NCBI GenBank assembly: GCA_964611435.1
Contig: CAZSXT010000001.1
Span: 310,001 to 374,000, forward strand
Reading direction: 5' to 3'
Source of the DNA: JAYPHU01 sp964611435
GTDB taxonomy: Bacteria; Pseudomonadota; Alphaproteobacteria; Rhodospirillales; UBA2165
Length of the DNA stretch: 64,000 nt
Under the pieces are notes generated by a model. It was not told where the DNA came from and ran no database searches. It saw only the letters and a list, made by a program, of their open reading frames with translations. This document shows positions 33,138-42,041 of the stretch, piece after piece. Made by a program: the position numbers and the translations under genes. Numbering within the stretch: the stretch's first letter is position 1; every line of letters starts with the position of its first letter.

Positions 33138-34712
33138 TTACTTTTTCCCGGGAGCAATTGATTCGGCTTGTTCATAATAGCGTTGAGCGGTGACAGGATC
33201 GCCCAAGCCTTCATACGCTTGGCCCAATTCGAATAGCAACTCCGGATATCGCGAGCCTTTGTCGACAAGTAATTGGAGAAACTCTCGTGCTTTCGCGAAA
33301 TCACCTAGATGGCGGTGCACGACTCCTAGGCGATAAAGAACCTGCGGGGATGTCTCACCGATTGCCGCCGCCTCCTGATAGTGCTGAAGGGCTGACTGAT
33401 AATCGTTCATTGCTTCCGAAACCACCCCCAACTGAATTAATACGTCCGGCGTTCGCTCGTATTTCTCGATAAACGCCTCAAGCAGGCCGGCGGCTTTTTC
33501 GAGCTGCCGCGTGCTGAGAGCCAAATTGATCAGTCGTCTCAGAGAATCTTGTTCACTGACTTCGGCATCGGGTATCCAATCTAAACAGGCTTCGGCGAGT
33601 TCTATCTCTTCGTGAGAGGTTTCGTAGGTTCGATGAGCCCAGTCTGAAAGCCGTTCTGAAAACGTCAAAATTGGTATCCGATTGTTAGCGACCGGGTCCA
33701 AATTGGTTTCGTAAGTGCCATCCGACTGATCCTGCTTTAAGTCAGCATCGAGCTCTTGGTAGGCTTCGAACAGCACTTCTGCCGACTGGTGCTGCCAGAT
33801 CCAGCGCTGGTATTTGTTTAAGAATGGTGGCGTTTCGCCTTCATGGATACCCATTCTCCCGAACGAAGACGGTTTTCGTTCCAGCCAATCGCCAGTCAGA
33901 TTATAGAGGAAGTGTACGTTTTTATTATAGAAGCAGACTTGGGCCGGACCATTCGCGACAAAGGTATTTATGTAGCATTCTTCATACAGCCCCAGGCGCA
34001 AAGCTAGGTTAAACGTTCCCTCGGGAAATGTTGCGATGCCTTCCAGTTCGGGCGGAGGAACGTCTAACGCTGTATCAATATCGCGCAGTACAATGGGAAA
34101 AAACCCCTCCGCCAAAAGAGCGCCTGCAAAATCTCCCCAGACGCCTAGATCCGAGTTACGGCTAGGGATGAACGGGGCTTCCCTCAGGGTTAGTGATACA
34201 CACTTTCTGCCGTCTGCATGCGCGTCGATCCATCTTCGTGCGTAAGTTCTTGCCTGGTCCGTTGCCCGAAATTTTTGGATATCCTGGCCTAGATGTCCGG
34301 CTAGAACTGACCAGCCAGTATGATGACGCGAAATCGGGGCCTCGACAGAATAATGTTCAGGAAATGTTGGTGAGGCAGAGGTGCTGAGTAGACCGGCAGC
34401 CTGCTGGCGGGTCTGGCATATACAGATTCCCGAGTAAGAGGTGAGCAACTCACAAAGCGGGAGGATAATATTATTCATGCGCCAGCTGATATGGGCGACG
34501 CTAAATTGTTTATTGTCGTGATGCCCTTCTTCGTCGCCAGGAGGCACGATCACGATGTACAGGTGGTCCAGCTCTTGATCCACGCGATGTTGCTCGGCGA
34601 CGACAAGAAATCCAGAGAAATCGAAGGAAACAGGCGACACTTGCAGATCATAGACTGCAAAAAGCGTGTTCTCGGCAGCGGGTGAAGAAGGGGAGGTTGT
34701 CCGGCGTGACAT
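33138..34712 (-). CDS. Uncharacterised N-domain plus TPR protein, paralogue 1
   Basis: 524 aa from ATG 34712, just after the stop of the preceding gene. Residues about 15-330 form a domain I do not recognise, with TLFAVYDLQVSPVSFDFSGF, YARRWIDAHADGRK, VSLTLRE and FPIVLRDID. The C-terminal 150 residues are tetratricopeptide repeats (LIQLGVVSEAMNDYQSALQHYQEA and the next two). The protein at 42042-43640 shares the same N-domain motifs and also ends in TPRs. Similar sequences exist as hypothetical proteins in alphaproteobacteria, to my memory; none has a known function. A GT-B or nucleotide-binding role would fit but is not shown. Confidence 0.65.
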   Translation of the reverse strand: MSRRTTSPSSPAAENTLFAVYDLQVSPVSFDFSGFLVVAEQHRVDQELDHLYIVIVPPGDEEGHHDNKQFSVAHISWRMNNIILPLCELLTSYSGICICQTRQQAAGLLSTSASPTFPEHYSVEAPISRHHTGWSVLAGHLGQDIQKFRATDQARTYARRWIDAHADGRKCVSLTLREAPFIPSRNSDLGVWGDFAGALLAEGFFPIVLRDIDTALDVPPPELEGIATFPEGTFNLALRLGLYEECYINTFVANGPAQVCFYNKNVHFLYNLTGDWLERKPSSFGRMGIHEGETPPFLNKYQRWIWQHQSAEVLFEAYQELDADLKQDQSDGTYETNLDPVANNRIPILTFSERLSDWAHRTYETSHEEIELAEACLDWIPDAEVSEQDSLRRLINLALSTRQLEKAAGLLEAFIEKYERTPDVLIQLGVVSEAMNDYQSALQHYQEAAAIGETSPQVLYRLGVVHRHLGDFAKAREFLQLLVDKGSRYPELLFELGQAYEGLGDPVTAQRYYEQAESIAPGKK

Positions 34713-34713
34713 A

Positions 34714-36216
34714 TCAGGCCACCCACCCAAATCGATCCGCAATTCGGCCCTCCATTTGAGCCCAAAGATTTTCTGCCACGGCTGATGGGATCACCTCTCG
34801 CCATTCGTTTTTGGAGCCTTTCCGGAAATTGCGTTGGACGCTGTATGTGCGAGCCGTTTCCGTCTCACGCCAACCGGACAGATCAATGTCATAAATTTTC
34901 GACAGCCGCTGGAAATAACCGCTGAAATCGTCGGCGTAATCCTCGAATTGAATGAACTCGACATGTGGTACACCGTTATTTCGATGTTCGGCGTCCAGCC
35001 AGGTCGTTAGCCATTCGATGCTATCTGGAAAGTAATTCTCAAGGGTCCAGTGTAGCCGCGTCTCCAGAGGCGTTCCTCTTAATTCCCAGGGAGGCACGTG
35101 TCGGTATCGATTGCGAAGTGCGGCAAAGTCAGCCTCCTTCATGTCTTCAATATGGTGCGCCCAGGAGACAGCCGATTGCCGAGGGTCGCGAACCTGCACG
35201 ACCAATGTTTGCGCACCGGCGGCGGCAAGGGCTTCGAGGTTTTTCGGACTGCCATCCAGATGTTCCCGCAATATCGCACCGCCTTTGGCTATCTGATTTA
35301 AGACTCTCGGGAAAAAGAAGTTGGTAGGGAACGGGCCCGTTGTTGCCGGAAAGGTCGGCGCATCTAATAATTCGGACAATGCGTCACAGACAAATTCACT
35401 GGCGCTTCTAGGCTGGGAAATCAAATAAATAGCAGGGATTCCACGGGACCTCGCGTCCTTCTGTCGTCCCCAGGGGCCAAAGTCGGTTTCAGCCATCAAA
35501 TCAAAAAAGCGGTCATAGGCGTCAATGCCGTCGTGAAATTTCCTTTGTTGAAGCTTCACTCCGTACAAGGTCTGATAAGCTCCTGCCAATTTCGCGTCTT
35601 TGTTGATTGCTCGGTTGGCGCATTGCTCGGCATTCTCGAGGTCGCCACTTTCCAGATACAATTTTGCGGCGAACGCTTGGGCGTCCGCGTATTCTTCGGC
35701 ATCCGGCGCAATTCTCTGAAGAGTTTCGGTTGCTTTATCATTCTGATCGATGCCGATTTGTGCGTTAGCCAGGCCAAACATGAGAGAGCTGTTTTCTGGC
35801 TCCATGGAGCAAACCCGCTCCAATGCTTCGATCGATTCCCCCGGTCGGTTGGTGCTTGCCAAATAATTGGACCATGACAATACGTCCTCCGCTGTACACT
35901 CCGGATGAGAGACAAGTTGAAGACAGTATTTTTCGTAATCGGAGACGTCGCCGTTTCCGTGCAGAAGTCTGATCAGAGTTCGAAGGTGGGGCACGCTCGT
36001 CGGATCGGAGGCTAAATGGGCCTTTAATCCCGTTTTCAATATCTGATTAATTTGCTGGAGGCATTGACGTGCGCCTTCCAAATCGTTCTCTGCTTTATAC
36101 CCGTCGAGCGCCTTTCTGAAGCAGGAGATGGCATCCTCCAGATGCCCGTTCATCTGCAATCGCTCAGCCCGAGATATCCAGTTCGCAGGGGAATTTTCGT
36201 TTATCAGCTCAGTCAT
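34714..36216 (-). CDS. TPR-sulfotransferase fusion protein 1
   Basis: 500 aa. Residues about 10-240 are TPR-type helical repeats (GLANAQIGIDQNDKATETLQ and neighbours). Residues about 260-500 form a PAPS-dependent sulfotransferase: YLISQPRSASEFVCDAL is the 5'-phosphosulfate loop, VVQVRDPRQSAVSWAHHIED the 3'-phosphate loop, and VQRNFRKGSKNEWREVI the C-terminal PAPS contact. The lysine usual in the first loop is replaced by the RSAS sequence, as in many bacterial members. It overlaps the upstream TPR-SGNH gene by 8 bases. No signal peptide is visible, so sulfation is cytoplasmic or at the inner face of the membrane. Confidence 0.82.
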   Translation of the reverse strand: MTELINENSPANWISRAERLQMNGHLEDAISCFRKALDGYKAENDLEGARQCLQQINQILKTGLKAHLASDPTSVPHLRTLIRLLHGNGDVSDYEKYCLQLVSHPECTAEDVLSWSNYLASTNRPGESIEALERVCSMEPENSSLMFGLANAQIGIDQNDKATETLQRIAPDAEEYADAQAFAAKLYLESGDLENAEQCANRAINKDAKLAGAYQTLYGVKLQQRKFHDGIDAYDRFFDLMAETDFGPWGRQKDARSRGIPAIYLISQPRSASEFVCDALSELLDAPTFPATTGPFPTNFFFPRVLNQIAKGGAILREHLDGSPKNLEALAAAGAQTLVVQVRDPRQSAVSWAHHIEDMKEADFAALRNRYRHVPPWELRGTPLETRLHWTLENYFPDSIEWLTTWLDAEHRNNGVPHVEFIQFEDYADDFSGYFQRLSKIYDIDLSGWRETETARTYSVQRNFRKGSKNEWREVIPSAVAENLWAQMEGRIADRFGWVA

Positions 36217-37717
36217 CGGAAACGATCTCTATCGCAGCATTGGTGAGGAGGCTTTCTTCATGGTGAAACACATGTTCAACCAACCGATCAGCCATCAATT
36301 CATGTCCCCGGCTATTAAAGTGGCAGATGCCGTCCAGAAATACTTGCTCATGAATTGAATCGAACACGTCCGTCATAGGGCAGAAAAGGATTCCCTGTGC
36401 AGCCAATTCCCGAGCGGCGTCTAACATTACGGGGTAGGCGTGAGAAACGATCAACGGCGCCCTGGGGTTCTTGCCTGAATACACCATATCATCTTCCTCG
36501 CCCGTTAAGGGTTTCTTGGAATAGTGCTGATTTGGTTGAATGGCGAATAGAAATGAAATTCCTTGTCCGCGGCAGATGTCGGCCATCATGCTGGTACATT
36601 GGCGCCAAATATCCACCACTTCGCGGATCGTTTGGTCCCGTTGGTCGGCTGTCGCGTTAAGAAAATCCAACTTCGGCGCTGGCGATACTTGCATCAGAGA
36701 CACTTTTTCAGGGCTATCCGGGTGATGCTCACGCAGCCAATCCCGACGTTTCTCCAGTTGCTTCAAGATGCCCAGCGGTTTGAGGAAAGCTAGTGGGCCC
36801 CTAGCTACCCGCTCAATCCGCCTGTTGGTCTTTGCAAGCGACAGAAAATAACGGAGATATGTTTCGTCCAGTTTCGGGACATTCACCAGTGCCTCCAAAG
36901 ATGTGGTCAACTGGCTAGGGGGCATCGCTGGGTGATGCGCCCAAATCAAGTTGCTAATGGCGCCAAACGTGTCGTTGAAACCATCAAGGTTTACGACCAG
37001 ATCAAGCTTCTGTCCTATCGCCAAAAAGTAGGAGAGATAAAACAGCTGAATAGGTTGCTTAACTGAGCCCATGGCAAAGTTGAGGACAGTTACTTTTTGG
37101 CCTTTCAGATCCGGGTGTCGTGCTAGCGCTTCCCGCAGACGGAGCGCCATATCCTTGGCGAAACCTGCGGCGACGGATCCTCCGAAGACGCCAACGATGA
37201 ATTCGTTCTCGTCCCTCTCATAGGGGTAATCCACATTGTCTGGAAACTGTGGGTTTTCGAATCCGTAATTGTTGCCACCAGCTTGATAAGCCTGAATCGG
37301 GAACCCAAAGTAGGGGGAAAATCCACGTGTCGCCCTGATGGTTTCCTGGGGTGCTGGTTGTGCGGCAGATCGCGGTGGCGCTGTCGGAGCTTGGGCCGCA
37401 GTTGTCTCCATCTGAGCGGGTCCTGGATCGGCTGTTCCTGGTTCAGGGGTTTCCTGGGCGGGCCGGATCAGTTGCGCGTGAAGCTCGTCGAGTTCAGGTG
37501 CAGAGGCTTTTTTAAGCACGGCCAGCCGCTGTGCCACATCGATTTGATCCCGAGCCAAGTCAATCCGGCCCATCTCTAGATAACAGCGAGAAAGCAAAAC
37601 CCGCCCGGCCAGATCCATATCGTTTTCGACCAGATAGTGGCGAAGGACCTCCTCGCAATCCGCATATTGGCCAAGGTCGAATAACTTGGCTGCAAGATTT
37701 AACAGGTTAAGGCTCAC
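36209..37717 (-). CDS. TPR-SGNH hydrolase/acyltransferase-like protein 1
   Basis: 502 aa from GTG 37717. A short TPR region (about 5-80) and a Pro/Ala-rich linker (about 85-127) lead to an SGNH-fold domain: YGFENPQF, DYPYERDENEFIVGVFGGSVAAGFA with nucleophile Ser181, NLDGFND supplying the Asn, and DGICHFNSRGHELMADRL at 462 onward with the catalytic Asp/His. Relatives are GDSL esterases and glycan O-acyltransferases. There are no transmembrane helices or signal peptide. It is paralogous to 39411-40871 and the two alternate with the two TPR-sulfotransferases. Confidence 0.74.
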   Translation of the reverse strand: MSLNLLNLAAKLFDLGQYADCEEVLRHYLVENDMDLAGRVLLSRCYLEMGRIDLARDQIDVAQRLAVLKKASAPELDELHAQLIRPAQETPEPGTADPGPAQMETTAAQAPTAPPRSAAQPAPQETIRATRGFSPYFGFPIQAYQAGGNNYGFENPQFPDNVDYPYERDENEFIVGVFGGSVAAGFAKDMALRLREALARHPDLKGQKVTVLNFAMGSVKQPIQLFYLSYFLAIGQKLDLVVNLDGFNDTFGAISNLIWAHHPAMPPSQLTTSLEALVNVPKLDETYLRYFLSLAKTNRRIERVARGPLAFLKPLGILKQLEKRRDWLREHHPDSPEKVSLMQVSPAPKLDFLNATADQRDQTIREVVDIWRQCTSMMADICRGQGISFLFAIQPNQHYSKKPLTGEEDDMVYSGKNPRAPLIVSHAYPVMLDAARELAAQGILFCPMTDVFDSIHEQVFLDGICHFNSRGHELMADRLVEHVFHHEESLLTNAAIEIVSDD

Positions 37718-37771
37718 AAGAACGACCCAAATATAATTTTGGATATCGTATTTCTCGTCCGATGGTCGAAA

Positions 37772-39379
37772 TTACCAGTTGGTATCATCTGCGTACCCAA
37801 GATCAATGAGGAGTTGGCCAGCTATCTCCTTCATGAAATCCTTTTGACGTTCAGAAAAATGATTACGCCAATCGCCAGCGGAGCCTTTGCGAAACCGGAC
37901 GCCCTCAACCCAAGTTAACTCATACGGGGCGTCTCCAGCCTTTTCGTCGCGTTTCTTTCTGAGGCGTTCCGTATCGGTCAGATCCAGCGCAAAAGTCAAA
38001 TCGGCTTCGGTGATATCCGGCTTCCACCCCAGCCAGGCGATTAAGTCCACTAGCAAGCCTCGGCTATCCGCCAGATTGTCTTCAAATTTAACCTGGAAAC
38101 AATTTTCAGCCCCAATCGTGTCCTGGAACATGCGTAAGACTTTTGGAATGAAGTTGCGTAGCCGTTCTTCCAGGTATTCGGCCATGGATTCCGGGGTGGG
38201 TTCAATGCCGTAGTGAAAAAGTTGTGCCGTGGCGGCGCTCACAGCCAGGTCTCGCGGATCGCGTATCATGACAATGAAGTCAGCGTGTGGTGATTTTAAT
38301 ATTCGCTCAAGACGTATGACCTTGTGGATGTTTGCCAATTCGAAGTAATTCAGAGTTTGAATTGCGTGGAGGTAATATTCTTCATAGGGGCCGAAATCTC
38401 CGTGGCCTGAATTTTCGGATTCCATTTCTAACAGCCGCCGGCTCCTCCCAGCGTTGGTCGATAGATCGCGATACGGCCGGCCGGTTAGGTGGGCGATGTG
38501 GTTGAACGAAGGGAGAAACTTGCTTGTTCCACATCTCGGCGTGGTCAGCATTACAGTGGGATTCGGATTGGTAAGGTCGGCGATAGAGGGTCCGGCTACG
38601 GTGCCGTTCAAGAAGACGATTTGAAGGGTGCGAGGAAAAGCTTTAGCAACTGCTAAAGATGGCGCATTGCGTAAGTATTCGCTCAGAATGGAGATCGGGG
38701 TCTCGTCCTTATCCAAATGTACAAAAAGGAATTCAGACGTGAATTGCACCTGCATATCAGTGCGTTGATATGTGGCGGGATTACCAATGCTTGTATGAGT
38801 TTCAACGTCCAGCATCAGAACATCGAGTCGTCCGGCGAGAGCGCTGTTTTCAAACTTTTTTAAAACATCTGGGCCACCTTTCCCGCGCGCGAGAACGGAG
38901 AACGTGCCTTCCTGGGATGTATGAGATTCTAGATAAGCTGTGACGCCTTCTACGTACGACGAAATTTGGAGCGCGAGGCCTGCCAACGGATTGGGAAACA
39001 GCGGTGTCCGGACCGGTGTTTGCTGCCCCGATCGTAGGTCGGCAAAGCCGATTTTGGTGGGGCCATGTTGCACCAAGGGATTTTTCGCAGCCATCAGAGT
39101 GCAGACTTCAATCTTTGAGTTTAGTCCGTCGCGGCCGGGTTGCAATTCCGCTGCGCGCTGAAAACGTTCCAGGGCTACCGGGAAGTTTTCGGCGGCCAGA
39201 AAAATTTCACCCAGCATATAATGTGCTTCCGCCCATTCAGGATAGATCGAAATGGCTAAGTTTAGCGTTTTGGCCGCTTCGACGAATTCTCCTTGCGTCA
39301 TAAGTTGCTGGGCCGCTTCGAGCAGCGCGACTTCGCTGGGGGGAGGGGCGGACTGTGAGGTCAATGGCAATCCTGTCAT
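37772..39379 (-). CDS. TPR-sulfotransferase fusion protein 2
   Basis: 535 aa. Two TPR units occupy about residues 18-90 (TLNLAISIYPEWAEAHYMLG). A middle region (about 130-270) has no recognised fold. The C-terminal sulfotransferase has TTPRCGTSKFLPSF as phosphosulfate loop, FIVMIRDPRDLAVSAATAQ as 3'-phosphate loop and GVRFRKGSAGDWRNHFS as PAPS contact. It differs from the 34714 protein in TPR number and in the middle insert, so the acceptor substrates probably differ. It is separated by 54 and 31 bases from its SGNH neighbours. Confidence 0.82.
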   Translation of the reverse strand: MTGLPLTSQSAPPPSEVALLEAAQQLMTQGEFVEAAKTLNLAISIYPEWAEAHYMLGEIFLAAENFPVALERFQRAAELQPGRDGLNSKIEVCTLMAAKNPLVQHGPTKIGFADLRSGQQTPVRTPLFPNPLAGLALQISSYVEGVTAYLESHTSQEGTFSVLARGKGGPDVLKKFENSALAGRLDVLMLDVETHTSIGNPATYQRTDMQVQFTSEFLFVHLDKDETPISILSEYLRNAPSLAVAKAFPRTLQIVFLNGTVAGPSIADLTNPNPTVMLTTPRCGTSKFLPSFNHIAHLTGRPYRDLSTNAGRSRRLLEMESENSGHGDFGPYEEYYLHAIQTLNYFELANIHKVIRLERILKSPHADFIVMIRDPRDLAVSAATAQLFHYGIEPTPESMAEYLEERLRNFIPKVLRMFQDTIGAENCFQVKFEDNLADSRGLLVDLIAWLGWKPDITEADLTFALDLTDTERLRKKRDEKAGDAPYELTWVEGVRFRKGSAGDWRNHFSERQKDFMKEIAGQLLIDLGYADDTNW

Positions 39380-39410
39380 TACGGCTGGCTTGGGAGCGTT
39401 AGCTGTTAAG

Positions 39411-40871
39411 CTATGGCGAAATCCGGCCGATGGTAAAATCCATCACGGCATTCGCCATAATACTATTGCCGAGATGGTTCACGTGACAACCAGCGTCCCG
39501 GTAAATCGTCTCCTCGATGTCGTCGTAAATTTTTGTCAAATCCAAAAAATCGATCCCCTGATCGGACAGTGTCTGCCCTTCAATTTGATAGAGGGGATAC
39601 ATATCCTTCACTACGAGTGCGGTATCGGATTCCGGTAGGTAGTACTTCTCGCGCTCTTCCTTGGAAAAGGGTTTGTCGCAAAAATACTGGTTTGGCTGGA
39701 GTGCGTGAAAGTAATGTGCACCGATTGAAGTGCAGATTTGCGCCATAAGGGCAGAACTCTGGGACCAAATATTTGCCACCTGATTGGTGCCAAACGCCAC
39801 AGCCTCAGCCGTCCTTTGACGATCATAGAGATTAAACGGTTCCTGGCTTAGAAGCATCAATAGGCTATCGTCTTCTTTGGCTTTTTGTCTGGGGGGGCGG
39901 CGGGACAAGTCGTCAAACGCCTGCTTCTTATTGTGCAATATTGGTCCAGCGAGCAGGTTAAATGGAAAGGCCGAATTGCGCGCCTCCCAGTCCCGGATGC
40001 CATCCTTCAACTTTGAAAGTTCCAATAAATAAGACAGCGATTCGCTACTGAGGTCGCCATCTGCTTTTGACAAACGTAGCGAGCTGATCATGTTGTAGGC
40101 TGGTAGGACGGGGTGCACGCCGTTGATCTGATTTGTACGGCCGCTGTTTGATTCGTTGAATCCATCAACGTTGATGACCAGATCAAACCGTTGGCCGATG
40201 AGGTGAAAATAGATCAGACCGATTAGCTGTTGTGGCTGACAATAGGAGCCCTGAGCAAACGGAAGAACGAGTATTTCACGCCCGGCCAGCGCCGGAATTC
40301 GGCTCAACCGTTCTGCAATTATAGCGTGACCGTCATAACACAGAGACCCGGCGACGGAGCCGCCAAATATGCCAACGATGTAAGGGGTCTTGGTTTCACC
40401 ATTGTACGGGTAGTCAATCCGTTGGTCCGGAAACATAAACCCATGGTTATTGACCCGTTCTTTTGATTTGAACATGAAGCCCAAATAGGGATGAAAGGCA
40501 TAGTTGGCATTGAGATACTCGTCCCAATCCCGTTCCGGGTTTACCTGATCCGTCGATACTGGTTTTGAGGCTCCTTGGTCTTCTTTCACGGACGGCGCCG
40601 GCTGATTTTTGGCCGCCTGGATAGCAGTCAATTCCAGAATTTTAAATTTGTAGTCTGGATTACTCGGGGCGAGCCTGTAAGCGGCCTCTAGATTCTGAAT
40701 GGCCAGATCGACTCGGCTTTTGACGAGGCAGAGATCAGCCATCCGGGCGTAAAGCGAGTGGTCGTCCGGATCGGCCTTGAGCGCCTGCGCGATAAGCATC
40801 TCCGCTGCCTCATAATTTTTGAGGTTATTGAAGCGGTCAATCAGATTCTTGATATCGTCAGCCGAGAGCAT
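39411..40871 (-). CDS. TPR-SGNH hydrolase/acyltransferase-like protein 2
   Basis: 486 aa from ATG 40871; a TTG at 40898 in the same frame would place the start inside a strong RNA hairpin. TPR units occupy about 5-85, then a linker. The SGNH domain shows YLGFMF, NNHGFMFPDQ, DYPYNGETKTPYIVGIFGGSVA with Ser172, INVDGFNE for the Asn block and YRDAGCHVNHLGNSIMA for Asp and His. It matches 36209-37717 throughout these blocks. In both paralogues the last block reads DxxCH, with one residue more between Asp and His than the classical DxxH, and with a conserved Cys before the His. Confidence 0.74.
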   Translation of the reverse strand: MLSADDIKNLIDRFNNLKNYEAAEMLIAQALKADPDDHSLYARMADLCLVKSRVDLAIQNLEAAYRLAPSNPDYKFKILELTAIQAAKNQPAPSVKEDQGASKPVSTDQVNPERDWDEYLNANYAFHPYLGFMFKSKERVNNHGFMFPDQRIDYPYNGETKTPYIVGIFGGSVAGSLCYDGHAIIAERLSRIPALAGREILVLPFAQGSYCQPQQLIGLIYFHLIGQRFDLVINVDGFNESNSGRTNQINGVHPVLPAYNMISSLRLSKADGDLSSESLSYLLELSKLKDGIRDWEARNSAFPFNLLAGPILHNKKQAFDDLSRRPPRQKAKEDDSLLMLLSQEPFNLYDRQRTAEAVAFGTNQVANIWSQSSALMAQICTSIGAHYFHALQPNQYFCDKPFSKEEREKYYLPESDTALVVKDMYPLYQIEGQTLSDQGIDFLDLTKIYDDIEETIYRDAGCHVNHLGNSIMANAVMDFTIGRISP

Positions 40872-40884
40872 TGATTTAAGGCAT

Positions 40885-40910
40885 CTGAGGCGAGGCAAAG
40901 CCCCGCCCAG
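40885..40910 (-). other. RNA hairpin between the 38-aa gene and the TPR-SGNH gene
   Basis: In the minus-strand transcript GGCGGGGC pairs with GCCTCGCC around a TTT loop (one G-U wobble), extended by CTG/CAG across a single bulge. No U-run follows, so it is not a normal terminator. It may limit read-through, stabilise an mRNA end or control translation of the gene that starts at 40871. Confidence 0.45.
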
Positions 40911-40920
40911 TTACCGTTTC

Positions 40921-41037
40921 CTACCACATGGGATACATGTCACCGGGACTGGCCTTTCGGCGTTGTTTCCGCTTATTTAGGAAATACGTCGTGCCGACAA
41001 TCGCCGCGACGGCCAATCCGATCCATAACCACGTCAT
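40921..41037 (-). CDS. 38-aa single-pass membrane protein
   Basis: Hidden below usual length cut-offs. ATG 41037 is preceded by GAGTGGTGAAAG, and the frame ends in TAG at 40921-40923. The product begins MTWLWIGLAVAAIVGTTYFL, a clear transmembrane helix, followed by a strongly basic stop-transfer segment (NKRKQRRKASPG) and the end DMYPMW. The predicted topology is N-out, C-in. It fits exactly between the methyltransferase and TPR-SGNH genes on the same strand, with gaps of 49 and 51 bases. It could be a membrane anchor for the soluble TPR enzymes. No family is recognised. Confidence 0.62.
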   Translation of the reverse strand: MTWLWIGLAVAAIVGTTYFLNKRKQRRKASPGDMYPMW

Positions 41038-41088
41038 CTTTCACCACTCTTCCCGTTTTGGTTCTTGTGTAGCGCTCTCGGCGGAACG

Positions 41089-41889
41089 CTATTTAAACGC
41101 CTTAAAGATTGTCTTCTCTTGGCTCTTCGAAGCGATCCAAAGCTTGCGCAGAGAGTATTCATTGCGCCGCCAGCCGCAGGTGCGTTGGAGTTCCCAATCG
41201 TAGGAAAGTCCGGAATAACCCGGCCCGACCGGTACGTTAAACTCTGTACAGGAAATGTCCTGAACCAGAGGAAACCCTGCCTGCTCAAGCGCAATCTCCA
41301 CCCATTTGGGCGAGGGGCGGCAGGCCCCGCCGTTAATACTGAAGGAAGTAGAGTCGGTCTCTTCCTCAAAGTAGATCAACGCGACACCGTCATGGTCGAG
41401 ACAAGCGGTTTCCAGACAGATATTGTCCGATGTTGCGGCCACTGCCCGGATCGCCGTGGTTGGTTCGCCCACATGATACAGGGCGCCCATAAACATACTC
41501 AGGTCTGCTGTTTCAACCGGAATCGGATCTCCTGTTTCCAGATCGTACCGGACGGTGTTGGCTCCCGGGTCAGTGTCCCGGATGACTTGCAGATTTTGAT
41601 CCCGGCCATCGATGAACGTGACGTTAGCCCCCGCATCAGCGAATTTAAATCCGAACCCGCCCTGTCCGCACCCAATGTCGAGCACAGACTTGGAGGTCCA
41701 GTCGTCGTCTAAGAAGTAATCCTGCAGCGCCCTGAATCGGGTCTCGTAGCCGTTGATGAAATCGCCGATTGCCAGCAAGTCTTTGGAATGATGATTGTCG
41801 TCTTCGCCACGCTGTATTGCACCACTTAGCCCATCCAATTTTCTATCTCCTTGAGCTTTATTTGTATGATTTTTGATGGGGAAATCCAT
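41089..41889 (-). CDS. Class I SAM-dependent methyltransferase
   Basis: 266 aa. Motif I SVLDIGCGQGGFGFKFADAG lies at about residues 67-86, followed by VTFIDGRDQNLQVIRD, YDLETGDPIP and MFMGALYHVGEP. The segment SINGGACRPSPKWVEIALEQAG is typical of methyltransferases in glycan clusters that resemble wbdD/fkbM-type neighbours. It opens the minus-strand operon that ends at 33138 and is divergent from the + strand gene at 42042, sharing a promoter region with a palindrome. Confidence 0.8.
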   Translation of the reverse strand: MDFPIKNHTNKAQGDRKLDGLSGAIQRGEDDNHHSKDLLAIGDFINGYETRFRALQDYFLDDDWTSKSVLDIGCGQGGFGFKFADAGANVTFIDGRDQNLQVIRDTDPGANTVRYDLETGDPIPVETADLSMFMGALYHVGEPTTAIRAVAATSDNICLETACLDHDGVALIYFEEETDSTSFSINGGACRPSPKWVEIALEQAGFPLVQDISCTEFNVPVGPGYSGLSYDWELQRTCGWRRNEYSLRKLWIASKSQEKTIFKAFK

Positions 41890-41961
41890 CGACCGCTACT
41901 CCCGATTCATTCAGTCAGGTAGTGTAACGGAAGAGGGAACATAACCGAAAAAGCTTTTTTG

Positions 41962-41973
41962 TTCGTTAACGAA
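41962..41973. promoter_or_regulatory. Palindrome TTCGTTAACGAA in the divergent promoter region
   Basis: A perfect 12-bp palindrome sits in the 152-base region between the divergent genes starting at 41889 (-) and 42042 (+). It is flanked by an AAAAAGCTTTTTT tract at 41949-41960. Its central GTTAACG is also found in two other non-coding stretches of the locus. An operator role is inference. Confidence 0.4.
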
Positions 41974-42041
41974 ATGTTCGCGGCAATGGGGTAGGGTTAT
42001 GGTTACTCAAGATATAAAAAGACAAACGGGCCCAATATTTT

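Noticed and set aside
40885..40910. Intrinsic terminator of the 38-aa gene
   Set aside because: The stem is strong but no U-run follows in the minus-strand transcript.
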